The translations under genes and the position numbers were made by a program. This document shows, in pieces, positions 10,973 to 23,900 of a stretch of DNA of 64,000 nt. The notes under the pieces are model-generated. The model did no database searches and was not told the DNA's origin. It saw nothing but the letters and a program-made list of their open reading frames with translations. Source of the DNA: Hsuehochloa calcarea (lineage: Eukaryota > Streptophyta > Magnoliopsida > Poales > Poaceae); contig JAYEVG010000034.1 of assembly GCA_036346395.1 (NCBI GenBank), positions 186,001 through 250,000 of the forward strand. Direction: 5' to 3'. The number at the start of each line of letters is the position of its first letter. Position 1 is the stretch's first letter.

Positions 10973-11912
10973 AACATTTTGAGGAAACACTTACAACAAA
11001 ATAATCCAGAGAAGACACGTTCCCAATAAACTAAAAATGGCATATGCAACAAATGAGCAAGATGTGTGCAACAATTTGTAAAAACTTCCGCAAGTCCTAG
11101 GGGCGGAACCAGGTGGGGTGCCGGGTATGCACCGGCACCCCCAAAAATTAGGAGAACACGTAGGGATAAACTCTTCAATCTTCAGTAATTAGACTTCAGA
11201 CTAAGTCAGTTCAGTGGACTATGTTTCCTTGTTTCTCTTCTCGTGAAAGCCCAGCGCACCAAGCCACCACCAAAAACTCCAACAGTCCAACCCACAGGGC
11301 ACAACCTAATACAGCACTGGTCTCCAATCCTCCCCTCCCCATTCCCCAACCCTAATTTCTCCTCAATCCTCTCCAATTCTGAATTCCTCGACGCAATGAG
11401 CCGAGGACCAGGGCAGGGAAGCCGGCGGCACGACGCGGGAGGGCGGCATCACGACACGGGAGGGCAGCCAAGGCTGCGCGGGAGCAGCGCGGCCGGTGGG
11501 GGCGGCGGCGTGGCGCCGACACGAGATGGTGGGAAGGCGGCAGCAGTGGCGCCGCAAAGATGGCGCAGACTCCGGTCGGCCGGGGACAGGGCCGGTAGGC
11601 GGTGCTGGTGAAGCACAGAAGATGAGAAGCAGGACCTCGTGGAGGACAGGAGGAGAAGCAGAAGTGCAGAACAGCAAGGAATCGCCGAATCGATGGGTTT
11701 TTTTTTAGCAGTTTTGCAGTTTTGCTTGGCCATTAGCACTTGGGTTGCTATGCTTGTTCATGTAGGAGTAGCCAAGTAGGAAGTACTGAAGTAGGATATT
11801 CGACTCGTTCGTATCTATCTGTTATTCTCATATTCTGTAGGTTGATTGGATTCCGGGAGTAGCGTAGTGGTTGTTGTCTTGATAGACCATAATTATGTGA
11901 GCTTAATTGTGA

Positions 11913-12011
11913 ATGAAAATTATTAACTATTGTGCCAAGGAAACTACTAGACAAATAATTGAAGATATTGGCGATGACCACATTGCAATTCTAGCTGATG
12001 ACTCAAGTGAT
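11913..12011 (+). pseudogene. hAT transposase / ZMYM1-like fragment (DUF4371-type)
   Basis: The frame reads CAKETTRQIIEDIGDD followed by HIAILADDSSDV. This resembles the DUF4371 region of TTF-type or ZMYM1-like hAT transposases, where IIEDLGDDYFAILADES is usual. It is about 33 codons long and then loses similarity at a gtaat that could be a splice donor. It lies inside the hAT-like element and is probably all that remains of that family's transposase. Family recognition is from memory. Confidence 0.6.
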
Positions 12012-12095
12012 GTAATTGGATTATATATGAATTTCCTTGCCACATTAAGTAATTTAGAGATTAATTCCCATTTCTGGTGCTTTTATTTTCTTCAG

Positions 12096-12327
12096 GGACT
12101 TAACCAGTAGTACATTGAGCGGATTGATTCCACATTCTCTTGATAAGCTGATCAAACCCGCATTCGTTGTAAGTGCTTTTTTTATCTAGATAAACCCATG
12201 AAATTGTATAACAAGTTATGTTCTACGACAAATGTTAATTTTACCACATGTGCAGCAATGTGTCCATGAACTTCCTGACAGGAACCATACCATCAGATGG
12301 TTCACTTGTCAATTTTAATAAAACTTC
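12096..12327 (+). pseudogene. Two captured exons of an LRR receptor kinase (FEI-like)
   Basis: Exon one (12096-12168) encodes STLSGLIPHSLDKL, a leucine-rich-repeat unit, between acceptor ttcag and donor gtt|gtaagt. Exon two (12256-12327, 72 bp) encodes NVSMNFLTGTIPSDGSL then NFNKTS, between gtgcag and gtgagt. The 72 bp exon size and the phrase around FLTGTIPSDG fit the last repeats of FEI1/FEI2-type LRR receptor-like kinases, just before the GN..LCG cap. Introns are retained, so the capture was from genomic DNA, not from mRNA. No kinase domain is present. It sits within the hAT-like termini. Confidence 0.68.
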
Positions 12328-12402
12328 GTGAGTCGTCTTTCGCTGTGTTATTCTAGTGTGCACCCCCACCTTCTAATTTCTAACTCCGCCACTGTCCGCA
12401 AC

Positions 12403-13018
12403 ACCAGTAAAAACAAATATTACATGCTACAATATTTAGGAAAGATACGCTGCAACATACACAAACACTTCTTGCAACAATTGAGAAAAGGAGTCACATC
12501 ATTTTGAGTGAACACCCGCAACACATATATCTGAAGAAGGAGGCGCGCAGACAATAGAGTGGATCAGAGCTTGCCGGTGGAATTTGCGTACCTCTGAAGG
12601 TTGATGCGACCCCAGCGAGGATCCCAGGGTGGTGGAGCTCAAGATGCTGCGGGAGCCCACGACTAGTGTCTACCGAGTTTACGGAGACCACGGTTAGCAT
12701 CAACGGAGCTCGCCGAGCGGTAGAGGTGGAGCTCACGGAGGCCATGTCCAGACCATCGATGGAGCTCGCAAAAGCCCTAGCTACCACAGTGACCTCCTCC
12801 CTAGATCCATGGGAATGCCACCGGAGGGGAGATAAGGTGTGGAGACTGGAGCTTGACGATGACTCCATAATTGGGAAAGAAAGTGAGAGAGGGCGAGGGA
12901 GTGCGGGGACAAAGTGGCCTGAGTAGTGAGAAAGGGAAAGGTGCTAGGGCGATAGGGCCATGTGTGTGGGCGGAGTTTCCAAAATTTGATCTCTATTCAG
13001 ACGAATAGGATTATCCAT
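12403..13018. other. Continuation of the GCAAC-rich repeat interrupted by the hAT-like element
   Basis: Repeated GCAACA/GCAACAA phrases here and at 10978-11094 (and the AT-rich 9080-9320) suggest one older repeat split by the solo LTR and by the hAT-like element. The segment 12540-12930 is GC-rich with an 86-codon open frame on the plus strand without recognisable domains. Confidence 0.45.
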
Positions 13019-13278
13019 GTTTTAACCGGGGCTAACATACTAAAAACCATCCTATTCTATGGAGCTCTGCGCGTTGTTTTATCCGTCTAGTAGTCAACTC
13101 TTTTTTTCTCATCCGTCACGTAGAGCCCAATCTTTCTTTATCAATCGGTGTTTTAACCGGGACTAACATACTAAAAGCCATCCTATTCTACGGAGCTCTG
13201 TGCGTTGTTTTATCCGTCTAACAGTCAACTGTTTTTTTCCCATCCGTCGCGTAGAGCCCAATTTTGCTTTATCAATCG
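13019..13278 (+). repeat. Tandem duplication, 130 bp unit, two copies
   Basis: Copy one 13019-13148 and copy two 13149-13278 both begin tgttttaaccgg and run through ggagctctg and cgtagagccca. They match at roughly nine of ten positions by eye. Function unknown. Confidence 0.88.
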
Positions 13279-14997
13279 GCGTCTCCCGCATCATACGTAC
13301 GCGCCATGTAGCGCAAGCAAGCAACGCACCGCCCGCTCGCGTGGCGCCGGGCATGCGCTCCCAAACCAAACCACACCAAACCGCACACTCTTCCATCCCG
13401 TCGCAACAAAACCCACGAGGCGAGCAGCCGAGCAGCGGCAGGCAGAGCAGGACACAAGAAAATCGTATCGGGGCGTGAGCCAAGGGGCTAGGATTCAAGA
13501 GCAAAGCACCAACCGTCCCATTCCCTCCCTCGCCTAAACAGGCACCGCAACAGAAGAGGTGTTCAAAAGGGTAGTTAGTAGTTTTAACTAAAAATATTCT
13601 GTTTAAAAGAAATTAGAGGGAAAGTAAAAAAAGTATAGTTTTTTATTAACGAGAAAATAATTTAATATCTTTTTACGTGCATTTAAGTTATCTCCTCATG
13701 TAAGTATAGCAAACATGTTTAGGAATTGGTTAACCGGTATTTCAAAAAATTTAAAGCCACAACTCCTAGTGGAAGTTAGTGTCTTATGTTAGTCTATCTG
13801 GTTATGTCAAAATGATGTTATTTTTTATAAAAAGATTGTCATTAATCCCTTGCAAGTTATATTTTTGAGTGGATATTGACTGAGGGTTTGGGCAAATTTG
13901 CAGAAATCGGCTCAGAAGGAGTCCATGTTGGTTGGAAGCGACAGGTTGGAGGTGGTGGCGAAGCAAATTTCAAGCATTCATGGGTGGCGGTTTAGTCACA
14001 GAATTTATAATGATTGAGTTTAATTTTCCGTCGTCATTTGCTTGTAAGATTTCAAGCCATTTTTAACAGTTTTGGTTACTTTGATGCTTTAGACCCTTTA
14101 ATAAAATGGACTATGTACATCTTTGATGCGGAGATAAAAGAGTTTTTCTCTTCTATTATTAAAAAACAACAGAAAATCTGTTCATTGCCTATCGTTGCAT
14201 ATAACTTGCATCGTCCAAACTCCAAAGTACGGGAGCTACATGCCATGTCCTTTGGTTCCACCGAGTCCGAGACTGACTCAATTTGCCAATCGCCATCCTT
14301 TGCAGGCTGCAATTAAAATTGACGTCGATCTCTTCTCATTTCATGCATTGACTTAATTCGAAGTTATGCGCACTAGTGCTGCAGTGAGAACCGAGAAAAA
14401 TTCGAGCTAAAAAGCACCAACTTGATATGAACGTGCGAACGACACGATGATTTTGGCATATCCAATGGCACGAACCGCCGCTGGCTCTCATAAGTTCACA
14501 CGGAGCAATGTTTGGTTGCTTGGACGATCTGGTTTCTTTGATCGCTCCCGTTCCCCTTGTTTGTTGTCTTGCGATTACACGCGTTCGCATGTAGGATTGC
14601 CGATCGGTCGTAAAGTTCACTCATGGCTACGTTGTCTGGTCATTTTGGGCTTGGGTCCAGCTCAACACAGAGCTCCACGTTCCGCTCCTTTTTCTTTTTC
14701 TCTTTCTTTTCGACGACATGACATTTGAACTTTACAGGGTTTTTTTTTAAATTTTCTGCTTATATTATTAATCGTCACATCTAAATGAGTTGATATATAA
14801 TAATTGTAGAGGCCGTGGGTACGTATGTAGTAGGAGCAGACTTAATTTGCATGCGTGCGAATTTGCAGAGATTTCTTAACTATGCAATCCTCTTCGGGTG
14901 CAATTTGCATGCACACAAATTTGCAATTTCCAAGGTAACAAGATTCTGGTGAATTGAAGGGTTCTTTTCCGAAACCAACTTGCCCAACATTCCAAGG

Positions 14998-15000
<3 letters not shown>
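13279..15000. other. Non-coding stretch without recognised genes
   Basis: GC-rich to about 13560, then AT-rich with homopolymer runs. Open frames at 14014-14316 (plus) and 14336-14620 (minus) lack domains and look accidental. I see no transposon termini that I can pair. Confidence 0.5.

Positions 15001-15036
<36 letters not shown>
15001..15036. repeat. (AT)n microsatellite, 18 units
   Basis: Uninterrupted AT dinucleotide run of 36 bases. Confidence 0.98.
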
Positions 15037-15038
<2 letters not shown>

Positions 15039-15106
15039 CATCGGATCGTCTAGTACAGCTTGTTCTATGAAACTAATGCATGCATGCATGCAGAAGCAGA
15101 ACTACG

Positions 15107-18100
15107 TGTCGGACCCGGATTTTGTAAATCCAAATCCTCTCAGGAAATCTCGCGCTATTCATGGATCGAGAGATAGCACTTCACAAGCACATTGTGAATC
15201 AAACCATACATGGCGTAAAATCATTGCATTCATTAATTTACACATCAGAGTTTACATAGACCGCTTCGGGTCAGTTTTTACAATAAGGGCCGAACAGGCC
15301 AAATGAGTACATTACAAAAGATAGCGGAAGCGACAACGGAAGCAAAAGGGTGAGGGCACATCTTACCGCAGTAAGTGATCGGGGAACCTGTACATCCGAT
15401 ATTATCCAAACCCTGACAATATAGGAGGCACACAAGAACCGACTGAGTCGGCTAGACTGGGTGAGACTAGAACAACTAAGGACTAAACTACGCTCAACGA
15501 TTCCCGGTCTTCGACTTCGGGTCCTCGTAGTAGTCGTAGTCTTCGTGTCTTCCTACTCGAGGAGTTGGGAAAGAGCGAGGATGAGCACAACTATCGTGCT
15601 CGCGAGCCCACACAATGATGCAATAATATATATGCAAGGTGTAACAAGGTTGGCTCGGGTTTTTTATTTATGTAAGCAAGATTTGTAAATACAGATATTA
15701 GAAAATTTCTATCACTTAGCATTTTAACCAAATTGCATTTTTAAAGAGATTAATTGTGCAAGAGTAATAATAAAGCAGAGGTTCCTCCATCTAAACTCGT
15801 CTCATGCTTCTTTGATTGGAGCTACCTCCATACATTAACAACACCGGACACGACGATCCAGTGAAAAGTCAAATCTCAGCCCCTACCGGTTTTCATATCA
15901 CCCACAAAGGTTTTTCAAATAGAACTAACTCAAGTTAAGTTCCCATGTCCGCTTTGACCGTAGGCGCTACTGCTTAAAACAGCTTTGACTCGCAGAGGTT
16001 ATACACTTTACCCACAAGAGACAATCATACTCGTACCCCACATGATTCCGTAGTCATGTAGTTGAGCGGTCGTCACAAGAACCTTCAATCCACCTCGCCC
16101 TTTCCACCATCTCACCCATATGGGGTTGCGCCCATAAGTTGTGCGGGATGTTCACCACTACGACGAGCGTAGTCGGGCGACCTCACCCTGTCCCTTCCCG
16201 GCCATGCCTCGACCGCCTCCTCCACCAAAGGAGATGACTTTCGTGGTTCGATAAATTTACTAAGCCAAGTTGCATTTTGCGACTTGTGGTTGTACTTGTT
16301 TTACACGGAGGTCATGACAAGATTAAGTCCTTAATCCACCTGCATTTGCTCATACCACATACCATCGCTCTCGTGTCTGACTCAAGACCCACCATTCTCT
16401 CCATCCGCCTGGATGTAGTATTAGCAAGTTTTAGGGTTTTGGAGAAGTATAAAACAAATTATCCAACCAATCCACTCATTCTCCTCAATGACCGCCCAAA
16501 ACATTTGTCATGATTAAAGGATGATGATTTGGGGTAGAAATACCCTGCATTTAAACAAGTCTAGCATGGCGTTTAAGTACGACCTATAACTAGTATGTTA
16601 CCAGGTATTTACTAGGGTGACAAGGATAATGAGAGTTCAATTTTCAAGGATATGAGGTAATAAATGATTAATCAACAAGTAGGCATTTAACTACCTTAGG
16701 GTGTTTGACATATATTTGCATAGAAATTAGAGCATGCAATTTAATATTTTAAACGAATATAATTTGCATAAAATATGGGATCAATATGATCAAAGTGTTG
16801 ACTCGCCTGGGATAAAGGTAGAAGGGTCTAGGTATTCTTGAGCTTGTCCAAGTGGAGGTCTCCCCGCCTTGAACCCTACTCGACTGGCCGCATCTAAAAT
16901 ATACAACAAAGAAAAGAGAGTAAATAAATACAAATCATCAAGCAAATAAACTCCAAATTAAACAAGACCAGTGCCATTAGCAAGATCTTGATTTTAGAAA
17001 ATTTTAGGAAAAAGATTCATAATTTTTGGAGCTATAATGAGGAAGTTATGGATTTTTGAAGCTTTAAACATGATTTTCAATTGACTGGAAAATCAGAAAA
17101 GGCTAGAAAAACGTGGAGCTGACACGTGGCGGGGTTGCGCAGTGGTGCCGGTCCACGCGCACTGTGGCGTGGGCCGAAGGCCAACACGCGCTCGCCGGTC
17201 CACGGGCGCACCGGTCTACGTATAAATGTCTCTGCCCACTCGCCGGCCTCGGCCGAGTGAAAACGATGATTAGCACGGCGCCACAGTAATCCGGGGCCAC
17301 GCGTCGGCGAGACAAGGTGATGCTTAGGGTTAAATAAACCGGGTTTAACCCTTAATGTGAACAGTAATTGCCGGCAACGAGCTACAGTGACCGTGTCGTC
17401 CGACAACACGCGGGCCGAAGGAGAAGCCGGGGTGGCGCGGCTCGTCGCCGGCGGAGGGAGGGGCGGCGGCGCCGGGGAACACCAAAAATGGGTTCCTTAA
17501 GGCGAGGTGGTCCCTGGTGATGCGATGGCGGCGCCGAGGACGACCCGAGCGCGCGGCGCAGAAGGGGCGGCGGCGGAGCTCACGGAGGCGAAGAAGAAAG
17601 CTGGGCGCAGCACTCGAGAGGAGTGGGAGAGCACGGCGTTGGCGAGGTCCTTGGACGCTTACCTGGCCGACAATGGCGGCTGAGGGTAGTCGGCGGAGGG
17701 AGATCGGCGGCGAGGAAGGTGTCGGCCGGAGGCGAAGAAGAAGGAGTAGTCCCGGCGTTGTGGTGGTCCAGAGGCGATGAGGGTAGAGGGGAAGCTTCCT
17801 GGGAGGTGGTGGCGCACGGTGACGGGGGTGGCGGCGCCGGGAGATGGCCGGAGGCGGAGATCGGCGGCGAGGCGGATTCGGCTGAAAAAGGGGGAGCTTC
17901 GGCCAAGGCAATGGTGCTTACCTGAGGCGAAGGGGTGGAGCAGGGGGTGAAGGGCTCCTCTAGGGCTTTTTATAGGCGGCGGAAGGGGAAGCAGGTGCGG
18001 GAGGGGCCCGGGCGACGCGGAGTCCCGAGAAGGCGGCATGGGCTCCTGCGCGCGCTCGGAGGAGTAGGGGAGCAGGGCATGGGCGCGGGATGGGGTGGCA

Positions 18101-18694
18101 GGGGATGGCGGTGCCGCGGAGCCGGCGGCGCCGGGGCCGGTCACAGTGGAGGTGACGGGAGTCGGTGGGAGAGGGAAGCGACGGGAGCCGGTGGAAGCAA
18201 CACCCGGAGAGAGAAGGTCACAGGCATGGGGTAGAAGAAGGAGAAGCCGGAGAGAGGGTCTGGCCGGGCGCTGGGAGCGAAGCAACAGAGGCCAGGGGTG
18301 GGGCTCTGGTGGTGCAGCACAGCAGCAAAAGAGGGAGAGGGGAGGCTGGGCCAAGAGAGAGCAAGCGGCCAGGGAGAAGAGTAGGCCGGACCAGGGGAGA
18401 AATGGAGGTAGGCTAGCCGGGAGAGGCCGAGATGAGCGGGCCGGTTGGCCAGGAAGGCAATGGGCTGAGCCTGGGGAAGGGAGAGAAAGAATAGCTAAAA
18501 TGGGTTAAGGCTCCAAACCAAAAGGAGCTACAAGTTTGAATTTGAAATTTTGAAAACACTAAAGATTTGAAACACAAACCCGAGCTTAACAAGAAGTTTG
18601 AAATCCTTCGAAAATATTACAAATTGAAATCACGATTTGAAAATAAGGGTTAAATAGTAAACACTATTCAATAACCGAAAAACCGGGTGTTACA
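15107..18694 (-). repeat. 3' LTR of the giant-LTR element (3588 bp)
   Basis: On the minus strand it starts TGTAACACCCGG, followed by a CT-rich upstream part and a TATA box (cctataaaaag, plus 17967-17976). About 45 bases downstream lies a splice-donor-like cag|gtaagc (plus 17915-17925). An AT-rich tail runs to the terminal gggtccgaca. The purine-rich run aaggtgggtagg immediately outside (plus 18695-18708) is the probable polypurine tract. Confidence 0.9.
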
Positions 18695-18699
18695 AACCT

Positions 18700-19870
18700 A
18701 CCCACCTTAAACTAATCTCGCCCCGAGATTCGAGCTACTCGGATGAGACAGGAACGTACTCTCTCATTGCTTCGAGTCGCTGGGCTTCTTCGGCGGTGAT
18801 ATGGTTGACATGGCCCCGGTTTTGACTTGGCGTGGAAGTCGCCCGATGCTTGCGAGGTATGATGACTTTTGCTTGCCATTGAAGTCCGCCTCGAGTCGGG
18901 CGTGGCTCTTAAGTTGTACTTCTCTGGTGGCGGTTGAGGACATTTTTTGCGAAATGCCCTTTTCTCCATAGCTTGAAGCAGCCAGCAGATGACCTATCGG
19001 GTTGGTCGCCGCAGTCGCCCAATGGATTGAAGAGAGAGGGAAACACTCTCACCGGGAGGCGGGTTACGATCGTCAAACTGGCTTTGACTTGAAGCTCTTA
19101 GTGACGGCCGCAGACGGCTGAAAAACGAGCCACCGAAAAGCCGATCTTTGCGTAAAGCTACCTTGTGGTCCTTGAAAGGCCATCTTCCTTTGTGGTCGAA
19201 ATCATGCGGTCTTCTTCTCGCTCTCCAAAGACTAGGGCTTTATTGATGAGATGATGGAAGTCGGAGTAGTCATGAAGGATGAGTTGGCCCTCATCTCTTC
19301 TCGCATGCCTTCAAGGAAGCGATCGATCTTTTCTTCTTCTTCTCGCTATGTCATTTGGGGCATAGCGAGCGAGCCGAGTAAACTTAGTGAGGTACTCATT
19401 CACCGACAGTTGCCTTGCTTAAGAGTCCCGAATTGCTTTTCTTCAACCTCATGGCGCTACCGCACAAAGTTGGTTACGAAAGTCGCTGAATTCACCCAAG
19501 GTATTGCTTGCCATTCCGGTTCTGCTTCCTTTGGGGTACCTCTACTGCTTTCTCCTGTCGCGGTGGGGTCCGGCTGATCTCCTATTGTGGATGCAACAAC
19601 CTCGGTTCTGCGCCTCTTCTTCTTCTTCTCGACTGCATGGTCAAGACTTCGTGGCAAGATAGTTATCCCACCATGCAAGCAGCTGGCTCCTTTGAGCCGG
19701 TAGGTAGCAAAGTCTACCTTGTCTTCCTCGGGCAACGAGCTAACCGCTTCTTCTCGATCTCGAGCCGCCTTTCGCTTCAAGAGGCTCACTTGCGCCGCGA
19801 AGGTAAGCGGCCGGTTCAAGGAAGTCTCGCAGCTTTGAAGTGCGATCGGCCGATCCGGTCTCACGATTAT
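18700..19870 (-). pseudogene. Gag remnants of the giant-LTR element
   Basis: On the minus strand, pieces typical of Ty3 gag proteins of this lineage appear. EEDKVDFATYRLKG (about 19735-19695) resembles the helix preceding the A.WW motif, followed in other frames by the central domain and, near 18960-18930, KKCPQPPPEKYN, which follows the zinc knuckle of such proteins. The Cys-His knuckle is damaged. An HITAEEAQR-like phrase follows at about 18800. Several frame changes separate the pieces and stops are frequent. No pol domain lies downstream before the 3' LTR at 18694. Confidence 0.6.
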
Positions 19871-20889
19871 TCACAGGCTTGCGGATCCGGGTTTGTCAAA
19901 CATTACTTGCTCCATGGTTGGGTCTGCTGCTGCTGGTGGAGGTGGTAGATCCCGCCCTGGCCACGACCTAGGCCACCTCCACGCCTCTTCCACGACCTCT
20001 GCAAAGGTGCCACGAGCCGGGCGGCTCTTCCAGGCGACATCCAAGGAACACCAAGCTTAGAGCGGGTATATATATGAGGGTTACTAGTCCTCTAGTGCAC
20101 AACAAAAGCAACTTAAAACCATACGAGGAAAACGATAAAACACCATACAAAGCCTAGAATGGTGCATTATATTAAAGGGCTAAGTGTTACATGACTTCTA
20201 GAGTACAAGATATAGGCCACCCTAAGCCATGACACAGATACGCATACAACGCCTACAAAAGAAGAAAACAAAAGCACTTGCAACCAAGGGATGCTAATGC
20301 AAGCACCGCTAGCCAACTTAGACTAGCCTAACTATTCCTACACGATGACGCAGACTTCGGATCGGATTGTCCTTCCGTGAGAGGCGATAGTAGTAGAGAG
20401 GCGATTTCGCAGAAGATCTATGTGCATCCGGCCAGCGCTTGCAGTGGCAGTGCGCCTTGAACCGCTTCATCACACTGCCGTGAGTGGTCCTGAGTCAAGG
20501 TGTGAGCGATGAACTCACCTCTCTAGCATAGAGGAAAACCTCCATGGTCCATGACTCTTGGTCCCGGGTTTGAGTCTTCTCTCAAGATAGGCTTGCGGTT
20601 GTAGTCCGTGGTACATGAGTTGGCGAAGAAGGTCCACGACTCATCTCCATCTTCTTCGTGGGAAAACAAGTCCCACGGTCCATCTGACGAAGGGTTGCCA
20701 TCTACAATTTTTGAAACAAGTGGGAGTCAGACTGAGTAAAATTTAAGTGAAATCAAGGAAAGTGAAGAACTAAGAAGGGTAAGTCATAGCAATTAATATG
20801 TTATATTTTGCCAAGCTTTTCTTAGGTTTTGAAAATAATACTCAAGTCCTTAGGCTCGACCAGTCTAACTAAGATTCCTACAGTCATAT

Positions 20890-20901
20890 GCTCTGATACC
20901 A
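20890..20901 (-). other. Primer binding site (initiator Met-tRNA type)
   Basis: The minus strand reads TGGTATCAGAGC, the canonical site, four bases inside the right LTR. It fixes the orientation of the element. Confidence 0.9.
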
Positions 20902-20905
20902 GCTC

Positions 20906-23900
20906 TGTCGGACCCGGATTTTGTAAATCCAAATCCTCTGTGAAATCTCCGTGCTATTCCTCGGATCAGAGATAGCACTTCACAAGCACATTGTCAATCA
21001 AACCATACATGGCGAAAATCATTGCATTCATTAATTTACACATCAGAGTTTACATAGACCGCTTCGGGTCAGTTTTTACAATAAGGGCCGAACAGGCCAA
21101 ATGAGTACATTACAAAAGATAGCGGAAGCGACAACGGAAGCAAAAGGGTGAGGGCACATCTTACCGCAGGCAAGTGACTGGGGAACCCGTGTACATCCGA
21201 TATTATCCGAAAACCCTCGGACAATATAGGAGGCACACAAGAACCGACGGAGTCAGCTAGACTGGGTGAGACTAGAACAACTAAGGACTAAACTACGCTC
21301 AACGATTCCCGGTCTTCGACTTACTGGTCCTCGTAGTAGTCGTAGTCTTCGTGTCTTCCTACTCGAGGAGTTGGGAAAGAGCGAGGATGAGCACAACTAC
21401 GTGCTCATGAGCCCACACAATGATGCAATAATATATATGCAAGGTGTAACAAGGTTGGCTCGGGTTTTTTTTATTTGCGTAAAGCAGTATTTGTAAATAC
21501 AGATATTAGAAAATTTCTATCACTTAGCATTTTAACCAAATTGCATTTTTAAAGAGATTAATTGTGCAGTAGTAATAACAAAGCAGAGGTTCCTCCATCT
21601 AAACTCGTCTCATGCTTCTTTGATTGGAGCTACCTCCATACATTAACAACACCGGACACGACGATCCAGTGAAAAGTCAAATCTCAGCCCCTACCGGTTT
21701 TCATATCACCCACAAAGGTTTTTCAAATAGAACTAACTCAAGTTAAGTTCCCATGTCCGCCTTTGACCGTAGGCGCTACTGCTTAAACAGCTTTGACTCG
21801 CAGAGGTTATACACTTTACCCACAAGAGACAATCATACTCGTTACCCCACATGATTCCGTAGTCATGTAGTTGAGCGGTCGTCACAGTAACCTTTCAATC
21901 CACCTCGCCCTTTCCACCATCTCACCCATATGGGGTTGCGCCCATAAGTTGTGCGGGATGTTCACCACTACGACGAGCGCGAGTGGCGACCTCACCCTCT
22001 GTCCCTTCCCTACCATGCCTCAGACCTCTCCTCCACCAAAGGAGATGACTTTCGTGGTTCGATAAATTTACTAAGCCAAGTTGCATTTTGCAGACTTGTG
22101 GTTGTACTTGTTTTACACGGAGGTCATGACAAGATTAAGTCCTTAATCCACCTGCATTTGCTCATACCACATACCATCGCTTCTCGTGTCTGACGGCACT
22201 CCACCATTCTCTCCATCCGCCTGATGTAGTATTAGCAAGTTTTAGGGTTTTGGAGAAGTATAAAACAAATTATCCAACCATCCAGTCTATTCTCCTCAAT
22301 GACGCCCAAAACATTTGTCATGATTAAAGGATGATGATTTGGGGTAGAAATACCCGATTTAAACAAGTCTAGCATGGCGTTTAAGTACGACCTATAACTA
22401 GTATGTTACTGTGTATTTACTAGGTGACAAGGATAATGAGAGTTCAATTTTCAAGGATATGAGGTAATAAATGATTAATCAACAAGTAGGCATTTAACTA
22501 CCTTAGGGTGTTTGACATATATTTGCATAGAAATTAGAGCATGCAATTTAATATTTTAAACGAATATAATTTGCATAAAATATGGGATCAATATGATCAA
22601 AGTGTTGACTACTTTGGGATAAAGGTAGAAGGGTCTAGGTATTCTTGAGCTTGTCAGAAGTGGAGGTCTCCGCCTTCAACCCTACTCGCATTGGCCAAAT
22701 CGAAAATATACAACAAAGAAAAGAGAGTAAATAAATACAAATCATCAAGCAAATAAACTCCAAATTAAACAAGACCAGTGCCATTAGCAAGATCTTGATT
22801 TTAGAAAATTTTAGGAAAAAGATTCATAATTTTGGAGCTATAATGAGGAAGTTATGGATTTTTGAAGCTTTAAACATGATTTTCAATTGACCGGAAAATC
22901 GAAAAGGCTAGAAAACGTGGAGCCGACACGTGGCGGGGTTCTTGCAGATGGTGCCGGTCCACGCAAGATCGTGGCGTGGGCGAAGGCCAACACGCGCCGC
23001 CGTCCACAGGCGCACCGGTCTGAAGCGTGTGTCTCGCCCACTCGCCGGCCTCGGCGAGTGAAAACGATGATTAGCACGGCGCCACGCGAATCCGGCCACG
23101 CGTCGGCGAGACAAGGTGATGCTTAGGGTTAAATAAACCGGTTTAACCCTTAATGTGAGCGACAGAATTGCCGCAACGAGCTACAGTGACCGTGTCGTCC
23201 GGACAACACGCGGCCGAAGGAGAAGCCGGGTGGCGCGGCTCGTCACGGCGGAGGAGGGGCGGCGCGCCGGGAACACCAAAAATGGGTTCCTTAAGGCGAG
23301 GTGGTCCCGTGTGATGATGGCGGCCGAGGACGACCGGAGCGGCGCGGCACTCGGGCGGCGGCGCGGAGTTTCGGCCGAGGCGAAGAAGAAAGTCGGGCGC
23401 AGACTCGAGAGGAGTGGGAGAGCACGGCGTTGGCGAGGTCCTTGACGCCACCGGCCGACAATGGCGGCGGAGGTAGTCGGCGGAGGGAGATCGGCGGCGA
23501 GGAAGGTGTCGGCCGAGGCGAAGAAGAAGGAGTAGTCCCGTTGTGGTGGTCAGAGGCGATGAGGGTAGAGGGAAGCTTCGGGAGGTGGTGGCGACGGTGA
23601 CGGGTGGTGGCGCCGGAGATGGCCGAGGCGAGATCGCATGAGGCGGATTCTACTGAAAAGGGGAGCTTCGGCCAAGGCAATGGTGCTTACAAGCGAAGGG
23701 GTGGAGCAGGGGTGAAGGGGCTCCTCTAGGGCTTTTATAAAGGCGGAAGGGGAAGCAGTGGGAGGGCCCGGCGACGCGGAGTCCCGAGCGGATGGGCTCT
23801 GGCCTTCGGAGGAGTAGGGAGCAGGCATGGGCGCGGATGGGGTGGCGGGGGATGGCGGTGCCTTGGCATGGGCGGGCCTGGCCACCTGATGGAGGTGACG

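Larger units (their letters stand above)
11095..12394. mobile_element. hAT-like DNA transposon carrying captured gene pieces (1300 bp)
   Basis: The left end reads ctaggggcggaaccagg and the inverted right end cagtggcggagttag, the CAGTGGCGGAGCC-type terminus of many plant hAT elements. The flanks TCCGCAAG (11087-11094) and TCCGCAAC (12395-12402) match at 7 of 8 positions, the 8 bp duplication size of hAT elements. The left terminus is imperfect by two or three bases at its CAG, so the exact start (11095 or 11097) is uncertain. Inside are a GC-rich leader-like region (about 11240-11690), a hAT dimerisation-domain fragment and two leucine-rich-repeat exons. No full transposase is present, so it would depend on an autonomous relative. 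Confidence 0.72.
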
